A stretch of 64,000 nucleotides of DNA from Bacteroidota bacterium (GTDB lineage: Bacteria; Bacteroidota; Rhodothermia; Rhodothermales; UBA10348): the NCBI GenBank assembly GCA_022567305.1, contig JADFHF010000001.1:124001-188000 (forward strand). Reading direction: 5' to 3'. The notes under the pieces are model-generated. The model had not been told where the DNA came from and searched no databases. It saw nothing but the letters and a program-made list of their open reading frames with translations. Positions 53,322-62,096 of this stretch are shown here, piece by piece. A program made the translations under genes and the position numbers. Positions within the stretch are counted from its first letter, which is position 1. Each line of letters opens with the position of its first letter.

Positions 53322-53592
53322 CCATATACAGATCACTACGTCAATCCATAACTCGGATTCGCCGGTTCACGCAGGAGACGTGGGTTCGCCCAGATTCAAA
53401 TACAAGGGAGTCCATTACTTCGCCACACCCTGGCTTATTTCGCCCGGACATCATTGGCTCGATACCGGCTCCTCGGGTACACACAAGCGAAACCCGGCGT
53501 CAGCAGCGTTCGATGGACGAAATGTCGGCGCAGGCGGATCAAATGACCCGCTCTGCGTCCGACGCTTCTCGACGGTAGCCAAACCTGCGGCA
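53322..53592 (+). other. Gap after the kinase stub without a recognisable gene
   Basis: 271 bp. One frame stays open (53254-53697) and reads GVHYFATPWLISPGHHWLD, but it overlaps the antisense lipoprotein gene and matches no kinase, TolB or TPR motif. It is probably debris of a lost gene. Confidence 0.4.
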
Positions 53593-54498
53593 TTAGTTGA
53601 CGACTTGTGCCGTGCCGCTGGGAGAAGACGCAATGGCATTATTGTCCATCGAGTAGACCGTTCCCGAGATCGCTCCCGCTGGTATCTGTCCGACTAACGG
53701 CTTCAGTGTAAACGGCCCGGGATCGCTGTCCGGCGACGGCTCAATTGAGATCACCGCCGTCATTCCTGCCAGGTCGGTGGGAAAGCTGAGTCCAGCAGGA
53801 GCATTCACCAGATAGTCTTCTCCAGGAAATGGTGGCCCCGCCTCCACTCCGCTGAAAGGATCATCGTCGTCGACACCTGAAACAGAAGCGAACGTGCCGC
53901 TCGTTACCGGTGTACCGTCAATCACCGCCCATCCCTCGTAAAGCCATCCGGCAGGTAGAGTGGGTAACGTCAGACCGGCAACGAAAGCCGCTCCGCTCGG
54001 ATCCAGAAACCAAATTCCGCTGTTTTCATCTGAATCTGCCCCATTCGTAGGCGTTGCCAAAATATAGACTCCTGTCGCCCCCGTGAAATCATCTCCGAGC
54101 GATGATCCATGACCGATTTTCAGGTTGGCAATCCCTCCAGAAAAATCTCCACTCACAATATGCGTCGACGACGGAACCGAATCCGTGTCTCCATTCGGCT
54201 CGATCGTGAGAATAAACGTCGAGGCTATCTCCAGGTCTAGACCCGTGTCGAACTCGCCATTCGCGATCGCCGAGCCGTTCAGATCAACGATGGCCCCCGT
54301 GGCACCGACATTAAACTTTCCTGTGGTTTCTGCGCTTCCTCCTATGACCGCCCAACCTTCATAGTGAAATCCGTTTGTGAGCGGATCAAGTCCATTGAAA
54401 CTCAGGCGTAAAATGCCATCCCCGTCCGAATCATTGCTGTCGCAGGCGGACAGCCCCAGAGCAAGGAATACTAGAATTCGAGAATATTTGCGATCCAT
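53593..54498 (-). CDS. Lipoprotein with two EGW repeats
   Basis: 301 residues. Lipobox ALGLSAC, then an acidic spacer. Two similar units are visible: GFHYEGWAVIGGSAETTGKF (about 42-61) and WLYEGWAVIDGTPVTSGTF (about 187-205). Each has the YEGW..I...V.(T/S)GxF pattern also seen in C-terminal domains of anti-sigma-K-like proteins, where Y-LW-I..G.P...G.F occurs. It may be a surface sensor or binding protein; no enzyme motif is present. The function is not known. Confidence 0.6.
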   Translation of the reverse strand: MDRKYSRILVFLALGLSACDSNDSDGDGILRLSFNGLDPLTNGFHYEGWAVIGGSAETTGKFNVGATGAIVDLNGSAIANGEFDTGLDLEIASTFILTIEPNGDTDSVPSSTHIVSGDFSGGIANLKIGHGSSLGDDFTGATGVYILATPTNGADSDENSGIWFLDPSGAAFVAGLTLPTLPAGWLYEGWAVIDGTPVTSGTFASVSGVDDDDPFSGVEAGPPFPGEDYLVNAPAGLSFPTDLAGMTAVISIEPSPDSDPGPFTLKPLVGQIPAGAISGTVYSMDNNAIASSPSGTAQVVN

Positions 54499-54602
54499 AA
54501 CTAAGCAGGATTGATGCTGGTTTTTGAGGATTTACCCGCATCTTAAGGCGCTTAGTTCACGGCAGGATCACAGTGAGATCAAAGTTCAGAAATGCTCCCC
54601 TG

Positions 54603-56075
54603 TTAATTGACGAGAGCTGCTTTTCTGAACGGAAGCGTGAAACTGAACGTGGTGCCTTGGTTGACTATGCTGTCAACCAGAAGCGTGCTGTTGTGGAGCT
54701 CGACGATTTTTTTAGCAATGGCCAACCCAAGCCCCGCGCCGCCATAATCGGCGGCCCGGCTCTCGTCTGCGCGGAAGAATCGATCAAAAATCCGCGGTAA
54801 ATGATCCGGAGCAATTCCAACTCCTGTGTCTGCCACGGTCACGCCCACCCCATCTCCGTTAATAGTTGGGATGATCCGTACTTCACCACCTGCAGGCGTG
54901 TACCGAATTGCATTATCAATCAAATTTGAAATCGCGCGCTCCACGAGCGCAATGTCGCCGTACACCATCGGTGCGTCTTCCGTTAGATCCAACTCCAAGC
55001 GTACCTGTGCAGCCTCCGCCTCCGGCTTGAACTGAGCAGCCACGTCCTGCACCAGATCGGATACAGAGAATTTTTCAGCCTGAAGTTGCACCTGCTTCGC
55101 ATCCAGCTTCGAAAGTTCAAAAAGCTCACTGACCAATTTGTTTAGTTTCTGCGTGTTGGCCAGTCCCGTCTCGACATACTGAATGAGCTGCTCTTTGTCC
55201 ACCTCATCCTTTTTCATCAGAATCGTCTCGAGATATCCCTGGATAGAGGCAAGGGGGCCACGAAGATCGTGGGAGACATTTGCGATCAGCTCCCGGCGAA
55301 GCTGATCGTTTTGCTGGAGTTTTTCGATGTTTGCTTCAATCGTATCGGCCATTTGATTGAACGTGGTTGCCAGCTGACCAAATTCATCCGAAGACGTTTT
55401 CTCAACCCGGTTTCCGTATTCACCTTTCGCGAAATCGGCAACGACTTGATTCATGTTTCGCAGGCGCCGTGTTATGAACGCGAACAACAGTAACCCCAGA
55501 AGCGCGCCGATCAGCGCAACGATTCCAAGACTTCGTGCAAGCGTCCGCATGATGTAGCTATCCCGTACCATCGCAGCGATGGAATCATACCTCTCGCTAC
55601 CGAGAACGATATATAGATAACATCCCTTCTCTCCCATTATCTCAAGGGGCGCAACGGAAAAAGGTTTCATCCCTCCTATTTCGAGCGGATCATCAGCCAG
55701 GATCGGGAGGCTCTCTCCAGCCATCATCCGGTTCATAGGCTCAACATCCAGCACCCTCTGGACAGGCTCTTGACCTGACTCAATAAACAGCGCCTTAATC
55801 ATGCCGGTGCTGCCTAGCAGATAGATATCGATGCGCGGATTAATGCCGATGAGGAGCTCAATTTTCTCCCGTATCATCGCATGGTCGATACTGTCAACGA
55901 GAAAAGGCTGGAAGTCGACGGCCATGACCTGAGCCAAATTCTGATTCAGCTTTTGTTCAGACTCATCCACAAATTCCAAAGCAGCATTTAGGCTCTGCCA
56001 ACCCACAACAAGCGTAAGTCCAATCATTAACAGAAGGAAAAGAGCCGATAAACGGATATAAAAGCTGCGCATCAT
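54603..56075 (-). CDS. Membrane sensor histidine kinase (HAMP-HisKA-HATPase)
   Basis: 490 residues. Two membrane helices (near 10-30 and 185-205) enclose a periplasmic sensor, followed by a HAMP domain (RRLRNMNQVVADFAKGEYG), then HisKA with NVSHDLRGPLASIQGYLET (H269), and an ATPase domain with LIDNAIRYTPAGGEV, DTGVGIAPDHLPRIF and GGAGLGLAIAKKIVE. It autophosphorylates and passes phosphate to the OmpR-type regulator whose gene overlaps it by four bases (ATGA at 56072-56075). The signal is unknown; the sensor domain is of the PAS/Cache-like size. Confidence 0.9.
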   Translation of the reverse strand: MMRSFYIRLSALFLLLMIGLTLVVGWQSLNAALEFVDESEQKLNQNLAQVMAVDFQPFLVDSIDHAMIREKIELLIGINPRIDIYLLGSTGMIKALFIESGQEPVQRVLDVEPMNRMMAGESLPILADDPLEIGGMKPFSVAPLEIMGEKGCYLYIVLGSERYDSIAAMVRDSYIMRTLARSLGIVALIGALLGLLLFAFITRRLRNMNQVVADFAKGEYGNRVEKTSSDEFGQLATTFNQMADTIEANIEKLQQNDQLRRELIANVSHDLRGPLASIQGYLETILMKKDEVDKEQLIQYVETGLANTQKLNKLVSELFELSKLDAKQVQLQAEKFSVSDLVQDVAAQFKPEAEAAQVRLELDLTEDAPMVYGDIALVERAISNLIDNAIRYTPAGGEVRIIPTINGDGVGVTVADTGVGIAPDHLPRIFDRFFRADESRAADYGGAGLGLAIAKKIVELHNSTLLVDSIVNQGTTFSFTLPFRKAALVN

Positions 56076-56854
56076 GTCGTCGCTACCTCCACTGTGGTTG
56101 GCTCCACGAAACGATACCCAAGGCCTCGTTTCGTAATTATATAGCTCGGGCGCTCGGGGTCTGTTTCGATCTTAGCCCGTAGTCGGTTTATGTGAGAATT
56201 GACCGTGTGACTGTAACCGTCATACTGGTAGCCCCATACCAGGTCGAGCAGCTCCTGCCTGGTATACACGCGTCCCGGATTCTGCGCAAACAGAAGAAGT
56301 AACTCCCACTCTTTCGCGGTAAGGTCAATCATTTCACCCCGAAGCGATGCACGACGTTTTTCGGTATCAACTTCCAAATCACCAAATAGTATCAAACTGG
56401 GCGAATTTTGGCCCTCGTCATCCTTTTCCAATTCGGACCTTCTGAGCAAAGCCTTCATACGGGCAATCAGCTCTCGAATACTGAAGGGTTTGGTGAGGTA
56501 GTCGTCCGCCCCGAGTTCAAGGCCGAGCACCTTGTCCATCTCTTCTGATTTCGCTGTAAGCATTAGAATCGGTAAGTGGGCGTTCTGAGTGCGGATCTGT
56601 TTGCACACTTCCAATCCTTCTAGACCCGGTAGCATCAAATCGAGAATGACGAGCGAGTAGTCGCCAGAGAGGGCCCGGTCAAGACCCAACTTTCCATCGG
56701 CGATGATGTCGGTCGTGTAGTTGAGATCCTCGATATGGATTCTAATCAGCCTCGCAATATCTGCATCATCCTCGATAATCAGAATCCTTAAAGGCCTATT
56801 TGACGATTTTTGAATCATTTCCGGGTTTGACGTTCTCTTTGAACCTGAAAGCAT
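56072..56854 (-). CDS. OmpR/PhoB-family response regulator
   Basis: 260 residues. Receiver domain with acidic pair EDD, phosphoacceptor D72 (LVILDLMLPGLEG), MLTAKSEEMDK and YLTKPFSIRELIARM, then a winged-helix DNA-binding domain (LTAKEWELLLLFAQNPGRVY, HINRLRAKIE, RGLGYRF). It is the partner of the downstream kinase (four-base overlap). ATG 56854; ATG 56818 also starts near the receiver. Its divergent upstream gap contains two adjacent palindromes, possible autoregulation sites. Confidence 0.92.
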   Translation of the reverse strand: MLSGSKRTSNPEMIQKSSNRPLRILIIEDDADIARLIRIHIEDLNYTTDIIADGKLGLDRALSGDYSLVILDLMLPGLEGLEVCKQIRTQNAHLPILMLTAKSEEMDKVLGLELGADDYLTKPFSIRELIARMKALLRRSELEKDDEGQNSPSLILFGDLEVDTEKRRASLRGEMIDLTAKEWELLLLFAQNPGRVYTRQELLDLVWGYQYDGYSHTVNSHINRLRAKIETDPERPSYIITKRGLGYRFVEPTTVEVATT

Positions 56855-56933
56855 AGCCCCTTTCTTCCCACACTTGCATCACGCGAAGATCACAAGAGTT
56901 AGTGGATAGAAGTCGTGTAAAAAGGAGTGCCCT

Positions 56934-56958
56934 ACTACGCGTAGTGGCCTATTAGGCC
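56934..56958. promoter_or_regulatory. Two abutting palindromes between the OmpR-type regulator and a TPR gene
   Basis: ACTACGCGTAGT (56934-56945) is a perfect 12-bp palindrome, and GGCCTATTAGGCC (56946-56958, 6-bp arms around T) follows directly. They lie 80 bp upstream of the regulator start and about 80 bp upstream of the TPR gene start (57040), so they could be operators for both. Confidence 0.45.
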
Positions 56959-57039
56959 ATTCCAGTTACTTTGCTTGTACACATGGCCTTCTTTTCTCAT
57001 CTTCCGGTGTTCAGAATGCCTAAACATCCAGACTCCGTC

Positions 57040-58512
57040 ATGCGTCGCTATTTTATTGTCATCCAGGCTGCACTCCTCTTTGCGACACCGTCGTTCGCAC
57101 AGGAACTTACCCACGTTGAAGGCCTCGGCAGCATCTATTTCCCGAATTCGGGTAGCGAAGAAGCCCAGGATGATTTTATCAGAGGTGTTTTGCTTCTGCA
57201 CAGCTTCGAGTTTGGACCGTCCGCTCAGGCTTTCAAATCTGCACAAGAGAAGGATCCGGATTTTGCTATGGCCTATTGGGGCGAGGCCATGACCTATAAT
57301 CACCCACTCTGGCGGGCCAAGGATGAGCAGGCCGCCAGCGACGTCTTCGCCCGCATGCCATCGACTGCTCCAACCGATCGAGAAAATGGTTATCTGAACG
57401 CAGTTCGAATACTTTATGCGCCTGGCGAATCCAAAGAAGACCAGGACCGGGCCTACATGGAGGCCATGAAACGTCTCAGCGAGGCCTTTCCAGAAGACGA
57501 TGAGGCACGAGCATTCTACGCGATATCCATTCTAGGAAGCCTTAACGGCGAGCGCGAATTCGCAACGTATATGAAAGCGGCGGCGGCGGCGGCAGGGGTC
57601 TTTAAGCGGAATCCGAACCACCCGGGAGGAGTGCACTACCTCATTCACTCGTTTGACGACCCGGTTCACGCACCGCTCGGTCTACCCGCAGCCGATGCAT
57701 ATTCGAAAATCGCACCGAACGCAGCTCATGGTCAGCACATGACTTCCCACATTTTCGTCGCCATGGGATTGTGGGATCGGGTTGTGAGTGCCAATATTAT
57801 AGCGTCGGCTGTGCAAGACGCAGTTCGTGCCGAGGGCGGCCGGGGACCCAACGTGTGTGGGCACTACTCGTCGTGGTTGCATTACGGACGCCTGATGCAG
57901 GGTGAGTTCGAAGAAGCCGAAGTGCTTATGGATGCATGCCACGAGCGTGTGGCATCCGGAAATCCTTCGGGTGGAGAGTGGGGCTATTTCGTCAGTATGC
58001 GCGCGCGGCACATCATGGATTCTGAAATGTGGTCGCTCGCCAATCGATGGACGGCGAATCCACCGAGATGGTCGATCGAACAGATGGCCAGTAGAGCGGG
58101 AATTTCAGGTGGGCGCTACTTCACGTATATCCTCACAGATGCCATCGCCGGACTCCATCAAGGGGATGCGACAACGGCGCACACTGTACTAGATGACGAT
58201 TGGGGACCTTCTCCTGGGCGTGTCGTCCAATTGAACCAGCTACGGGGTTTGCTGGCCATCCAAGAGGGTGATCGTGACGCCGGCATCGCGCTTCTTGCCG
58301 AAGCTGCGGCTGGCGAAGATGCTGTCCCTTTCGAGTTCGGTCCACCACGACTCGTAAAACCCACATACGAATCGCTGGGAAGCGCACTTCTCGCGGCTGG
58401 AAGGAATGGAGAAGCCGAAATTGCGTTTCGAAGGGCAGCTGAGCGTACGCCGGGGCGGACTCTCGCTACAAAAGGATTGAATGCGGCCGCCGTGGATGGT
58501 ACCGACGATTAG
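57040..58512 (+). CDS. Secreted TPR-like helical-repeat protein
   Basis: About 490 residues from ATG 57040, which places the signal peptide MRRYFIVIQAALLFATPSFA at the start; the frame is open to 56971. Tetratricopeptide-like units are seen at AAQAFKSAQEKDPDFAMAYW (reads SAQAFKSAQ...) and in the C-terminal part (EAEIAFRRAAERTPGRTLAT). The middle has PNAAHGQHMTSHIFVAMGLW, a conserved HGxHMxSHIF pattern of unknown role. A run of six alanines (GCG/GCA) occurs at about 57585. It is probably a periplasmic or surface protein-interaction module. It is divergent from the OmpR-type two-component genes. Confidence 0.72.
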   Translation: MRRYFIVIQAALLFATPSFAQELTHVEGLGSIYFPNSGSEEAQDDFIRGVLLLHSFEFGPSAQAFKSAQEKDPDFAMAYWGEAMTYNHPLWRAKDEQAASDVFARMPSTAPTDRENGYLNAVRILYAPGESKEDQDRAYMEAMKRLSEAFPEDDEARAFYAISILGSLNGEREFATYMKAAAAAAGVFKRNPNHPGGVHYLIHSFDDPVHAPLGLPAADAYSKIAPNAAHGQHMTSHIFVAMGLWDRVVSANIIASAVQDAVRAEGGRGPNVCGHYSSWLHYGRLMQGEFEEAEVLMDACHERVASGNPSGGEWGYFVSMRARHIMDSEMWSLANRWTANPPRWSIEQMASRAGISGGRYFTYILTDAIAGLHQGDATTAHTVLDDDWGPSPGRVVQLNQLRGLLAIQEGDRDAGIALLAEAAAGEDAVPFEFGPPRLVKPTYESLGSALLAAGRNGEAEIAFRRAAERTPGRTLATKGLNAAAVDGTDD

Positions 58513-58778
58513 GCCAACTTCGAGCCTCGGCGTCGATAACAGCGCGAGCTAATCGCTCGAATCTGAGAATCCTCAACGAACGCACGATAGACGGCAAAGA
58601 GTTTTTCTGGTTTGCTGATGAAGGCGCTGGCGGAGATACGGCCGAGTGATTGATCGACATCTGCTCAGATAATACCAAAGGCCAGCTCCTCGGACACCTC
58701 GCGCTAACGCACAACGACTACCATATTGGTCAGGTCGCCGTTATCTGCGGTCGTCACGGTCTGAAGAATTCGTGTTAG
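58503..58778 (+). pseudogene. DinB-superfamily remnant with an in-frame TGA
   Basis: In one frame: ARANRSNLRILNERTIDGKE, then FFWFADEGAGGDTAE, a TGA at 58647-58649, and LIDICSDNTKGQLLGHLALT with HNDYHIGQVAVICGR and a stop at 58776. The HLALTHNDYHIGQVAVI segment is the usual C-terminal helix (metal-binding His) of DinB-like proteins. The N-terminal helices and start codon are missing; the fragment begins within the end of the preceding TPR gene. It is a degraded thiol-transferase-type gene. Confidence 0.6.
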
Positions 58779-58811
58779 CAACTTTGATCTGAAGTAAACG
58801 TCTTCTGGTGT

Positions 58812-59837
58812 ATGAATAGATTCATGTTCATTGCTTTACCGTTTATTCTGCTCTCATGCGATTCTCATCACGAGCAAGATCAAACTCAGACGGAATCGCC
58901 CACATACGTTTGGTCTCAGGTTGCAACCACGCCCACTCTTTATCGGGTAGAATCTTCGGTGGTCTATGATTCAGATAGCGATCGTCTGATTCTATTCGGT
59001 GGTAGAGACCGCAATTGGAATGAAAGCAACGATACGTGGGAGTATAATCCTGCCGAGAAATCCTGGCGACGAATCAATACGATTGGTAGCCCATGGAAGC
59101 GACAGTTTCACGCCATGGTCTATGATTCTATTGGAAAGCGAGCGATCCTGTTTGGAGGCTACGAAGGTGATGAGGCGCTGGGAGATTTGTGGGCGTTCGA
59201 CTACGATGAGGCTAGGTGGGAGACTCTACCCAACGAGTTCGCTCCCGCTCCTCGTTACATGAATGGATTGGTATTCGATTCGGCAAACAATTCACTTGTT
59301 CTATTCGGCGGACGAATTCACGACGGAAACTCTCAACTCCAAGCCAACGACACATGGATTTACTCGCTGGACGAACTAGTCTGGGAAAAGCGCACACCAG
59401 CGATATCACCTCCGGCTAGAGATCACATTAGCATGGCGTACGATCCGGAATCCGGGAATACGATTCTGTTTGGTGGAAATGGATCGGGAGGTACGCTCGG
59501 CGACACCTGGACCTTCGATCTCGCGCAAAATGCATGGGAGAAAATGGGGCCTGATAATGCGCCATCACCCAGAGATCACAACATACTCACCTACTCGCCT
59601 GACTTGAGTGGTGTGCTTCTGGTCAGCGTCGGAATGGGCGAAACGACAGACTGCTGTTGGACCTATCGAGCGATCGAGAACACGTGGATTGATATCTCTC
59701 CTGCCGGCAAGATGCCCGAAGGCCGCGACCACATGCAAGGAGCCCTCACTCCGAACGGTTTATTCTTTTTCGGCGGTTTCAGCGGCGGACCCGGTGGAGC
59801 GAGGGGGGATTTCTGGGTTTTGAAGCCCGTCGATTGA
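58812..59837 (+). CDS. Kelch-repeat lipoprotein
   Basis: 341 residues. The signal ends in ILLSC, a lipobox. Five or six Kelch blades follow, each with a YD..xxxxLFGG core and a later W..L: DSDSDRLILFGGRD, DSIGKRAILFGGYEG, DSANNSLVLFGGRI, DPESGNTILFGGNGSG and GLFFFGGFSGGPGG. It is a beta-propeller, probably a surface-exposed binding protein anchored in a membrane. ATG 58812 is 33 bp after the DinB remnant. Confidence 0.8.
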   Translation: MNRFMFIALPFILLSCDSHHEQDQTQTESPTYVWSQVATTPTLYRVESSVVYDSDSDRLILFGGRDRNWNESNDTWEYNPAEKSWRRINTIGSPWKRQFHAMVYDSIGKRAILFGGYEGDEALGDLWAFDYDEARWETLPNEFAPAPRYMNGLVFDSANNSLVLFGGRIHDGNSQLQANDTWIYSLDELVWEKRTPAISPPARDHISMAYDPESGNTILFGGNGSGGTLGDTWTFDLAQNAWEKMGPDNAPSPRDHNILTYSPDLSGVLLVSVGMGETTDCCWTYRAIENTWIDISPAGKMPEGRDHMQGALTPNGLFFFGGFSGGPGGARGDFWVLKPVD

Positions 59838-60019
59838 CGTCGCAGCACTGCTATTTCAGTTGCGTTCAAGGCCCGTGAATGTTGCGTTAACTCCTTTGAT
59901 CGCTTACACTTGTTCACCGTCTTGTTAGCCGGGTTGAAGTGAAATCGCGCCGGAGAGATGCCCTAGTCTCATTCCCGGAAGAGAATACCCTCCCAGCGCG
60001 ACAATCACGAACCACCCAT

Positions 60020-60033
60020 TCGAACTAGTTCGA
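60020..60033. promoter_or_regulatory. Perfect 14-bp palindrome just before the S9 peptidase start
   Basis: TCGAACTAGTTCGA ends 9 nt before ATG 60043. It could be an operator or a leader hairpin covering the ribosome site. The 205 bp after the Kelch gene contain nothing else I can name. Confidence 0.4.
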
Positions 60034-60042
60034 GGCCCCACC

Positions 60043-62055
60043 ATGAAAGTCTTGTTCTCATTGTTCCTTCCCGTAGCGCTGATTATTCCCGTTCAAGCCC
60101 AAACGTCTGAGAATAATCGTCTGTCGCTTGATCTCTATCTGGAAATGGAATCCGTATCTAATCCCCGGATCTCCCCGGACGGAACTGAGATCGCGTACAC
60201 CCGCGGACGCATTGACAAGGTGAATGATGACCGCGAATCCGATTTGTGGATCATGAATGCGGACGGAGGCATGAACCGATTCTTGGTGAATGGAAGCGAC
60301 CCTCGGTGGTCTCCCGATGGCGGGCGTATCGCCTTTACCGCATCCGGCGAGCCGAAGGGGTCGCAGATTTTCGTCATGTATCACAATATGCCGGGCCCAG
60401 CAACGCAGATCACGCACCTGGATCAAGCTCCATCGAACATTACCTGGTCTCCGGATGGGGAGCAGATCGCCTTCTCGATGTTCGTTCCCAGCAAGGATCC
60501 ATGGTCGATTGATATGCCTGAAAAGCCTGAGGGTGCGAAATGGACCGAATCACCTCGCATTATTCAGAGTCTCGTCTACCGTCGAGATCGTCGAGGCTTT
60601 CTGGAAGAAGGGTTCACTCACCTGTTCGTTGTCCCCGCTGAGGGAGGAACGCCGAGACAGATCACCGGTGGCGATTGGAACCACAACGGAATCTCTTGGA
60701 GCCAGGATGGCGAGAAAATCTTCTTTTCCAGCCTCCGGGTTCCACATGCAGAGTATGCCTGGCGCGAGTCTGAAATCTATTCCGTCGACGTCGACTCGGG
60801 TGAAATTGTACAACTCACGAACAGAATCGGCCCGGATGGTGGACCTGTCGTTTCGCCGAACAATCTATTTATCGCATACACGGGTTATGACTTTACAGAC
60901 GACACGTACATCGAGCGAAAGCTTTACGTCATGGATATCGACGGATCAAATCCGCGCGAGCTGGCAGCCGGCCTGGACCGCTCACCGAACGGCATCGTCT
61001 GGTCCGAAGACAATTTCGGCGTCTATTTCAATGCAAACGATTCCGGAACGAGAAATTTTTATTTCGCATCGGTCGATGGAACCGTGCGAAAAGTGACCGA
61101 CGGAAATCATATGCTGACGGTAACGGACGTGGACAAAGAAGGGCACGCAGTCGGCGTGTTAGCGGATCCACATCGAACGTCGCTTCTTGTCAGCTTTGAT
61201 GCCGACCAACCCGCTATCGCCACTTTACTTGACGTAAACGATGATATTCTTGGACGACTTCAGCTGGGCGAGGTTGAAGAGATCAACTACAAGTCGACTG
61301 ATAATTACGATATCCAGGGTTGGGTGATCAAGCCGCCCGATTTCGACCCTGCGAAGAAATATCCGCTTATCCTCGCAATACACGGTGGTCCTCACGGCAT
61401 GTACAATGTCGGATTCAACTTCGCGTGGCAGGTGCATGCGGCAAAGGACTACGTCGTTCTCTATACGAATCCACGTGGTTCGTCCGGATACGGTAGCCCG
61501 TTCGGCAACGCGATTAAGAACGCATATCCTGGGAAGGATTACGATGACTTGATGAACGGGGTTGACGCAGTTCTCGCGCAGGGGTATGTGGACGAAAACA
61601 ATATGTTTGTTTATGGTTGCAGCGGCGGAGGCGTTCTTACATCATGGGTCGTTGGTCACACGACGCGTTTTGCTGCAGCGTCGGCCAATTGCCCGGTAAC
61701 AAACTGGCTCTCGTTTGTGGGCACAACCGACGGTGCGAACTGGTATCGAAATTTTGAAAAGCTCCCGTGGGAAGATCCGTCAGAACATCTTCGGCGATCG
61801 CCGCTGATGTACGTGGGAAACGTCGAGACACCAACCATGCTGATGACGGGTGTCAATGACTTGCGGACACCGATATCCCAAACGGAGGAGTACTACCAGG
61901 CCCTCAAAGTTCTGAAGGTCGATACGGCAATGCTTCGCTTCAACGACGAGTTCCACGGAACGAGTTCAAACCCTTCCAATTACCTCCGAACCCAGCTTTA
62001 CTTGCACTACTGGTTCAACAAGTATCGTCGGGAGCCAGAAGAGGGTACGAACTGA
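60043..62055 (+). CDS. Secreted S9-family peptidase (acyl-peptide/dipeptidyl type)
   Basis: 670 residues. Signal peptide (LFSLFLPVALIIPVQAQT). The N-terminal propeller has TolB/WD40-like units (NPRISPDGTEIAYTRGRID, DPRWSPDGGRIAFTA, NITWSPDGEQIAFSM). The C-terminal alpha/beta hydrolase has VYGCSGGGVLTSW (nucleophile S527), VNDLRTPISQ (D606) and DEFHGTSSNP (H638), all in the expected order. It trims N-terminal dipeptides or acyl-amino acids from peptides in the periplasm. The esterase-TPR gene starts 41 bp after its stop and is probably co-transcribed. Confidence 0.92.
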   Translation: MKVLFSLFLPVALIIPVQAQTSENNRLSLDLYLEMESVSNPRISPDGTEIAYTRGRIDKVNDDRESDLWIMNADGGMNRFLVNGSDPRWSPDGGRIAFTASGEPKGSQIFVMYHNMPGPATQITHLDQAPSNITWSPDGEQIAFSMFVPSKDPWSIDMPEKPEGAKWTESPRIIQSLVYRRDRRGFLEEGFTHLFVVPAEGGTPRQITGGDWNHNGISWSQDGEKIFFSSLRVPHAEYAWRESEIYSVDVDSGEIVQLTNRIGPDGGPVVSPNNLFIAYTGYDFTDDTYIERKLYVMDIDGSNPRELAAGLDRSPNGIVWSEDNFGVYFNANDSGTRNFYFASVDGTVRKVTDGNHMLTVTDVDKEGHAVGVLADPHRTSLLVSFDADQPAIATLLDVNDDILGRLQLGEVEEINYKSTDNYDIQGWVIKPPDFDPAKKYPLILAIHGGPHGMYNVGFNFAWQVHAAKDYVVLYTNPRGSSGYGSPFGNAIKNAYPGKDYDDLMNGVDAVLAQGYVDENNMFVYGCSGGGVLTSWVVGHTTRFAAASANCPVTNWLSFVGTTDGANWYRNFEKLPWEDPSEHLRRSPLMYVGNVETPTMLMTGVNDLRTPISQTEEYYQALKVLKVDTAMLRFNDEFHGTSSNPSNYLRTQLYLHYWFNKYRREPEEGTN

Positions 62056-62096
62056 TTTTCAGTACGGCAGATCGTCGCCGTTTCAATATTTTCGCG

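Noticed and set aside
53254-53697. 147-codon frame after the kinase stub
   Set aside because: It overlaps the end of the antisense EGW lipoprotein and shows no domain or signal; listed only as debris.
57585-57600. GCG repeat in the TPR gene
   Set aside because: A short polyalanine codon run within a normal gene; no sign of a functional tandem repeat.
670-58778. Stop-codon reassignment as an explanation for in-frame TAG/TGA in three genes
   Set aside because: TAG and TGA end many intact genes here (for example addB with TGA and the LytTR regulator with TAG), so standard code applies; mutation or read error is simpler.
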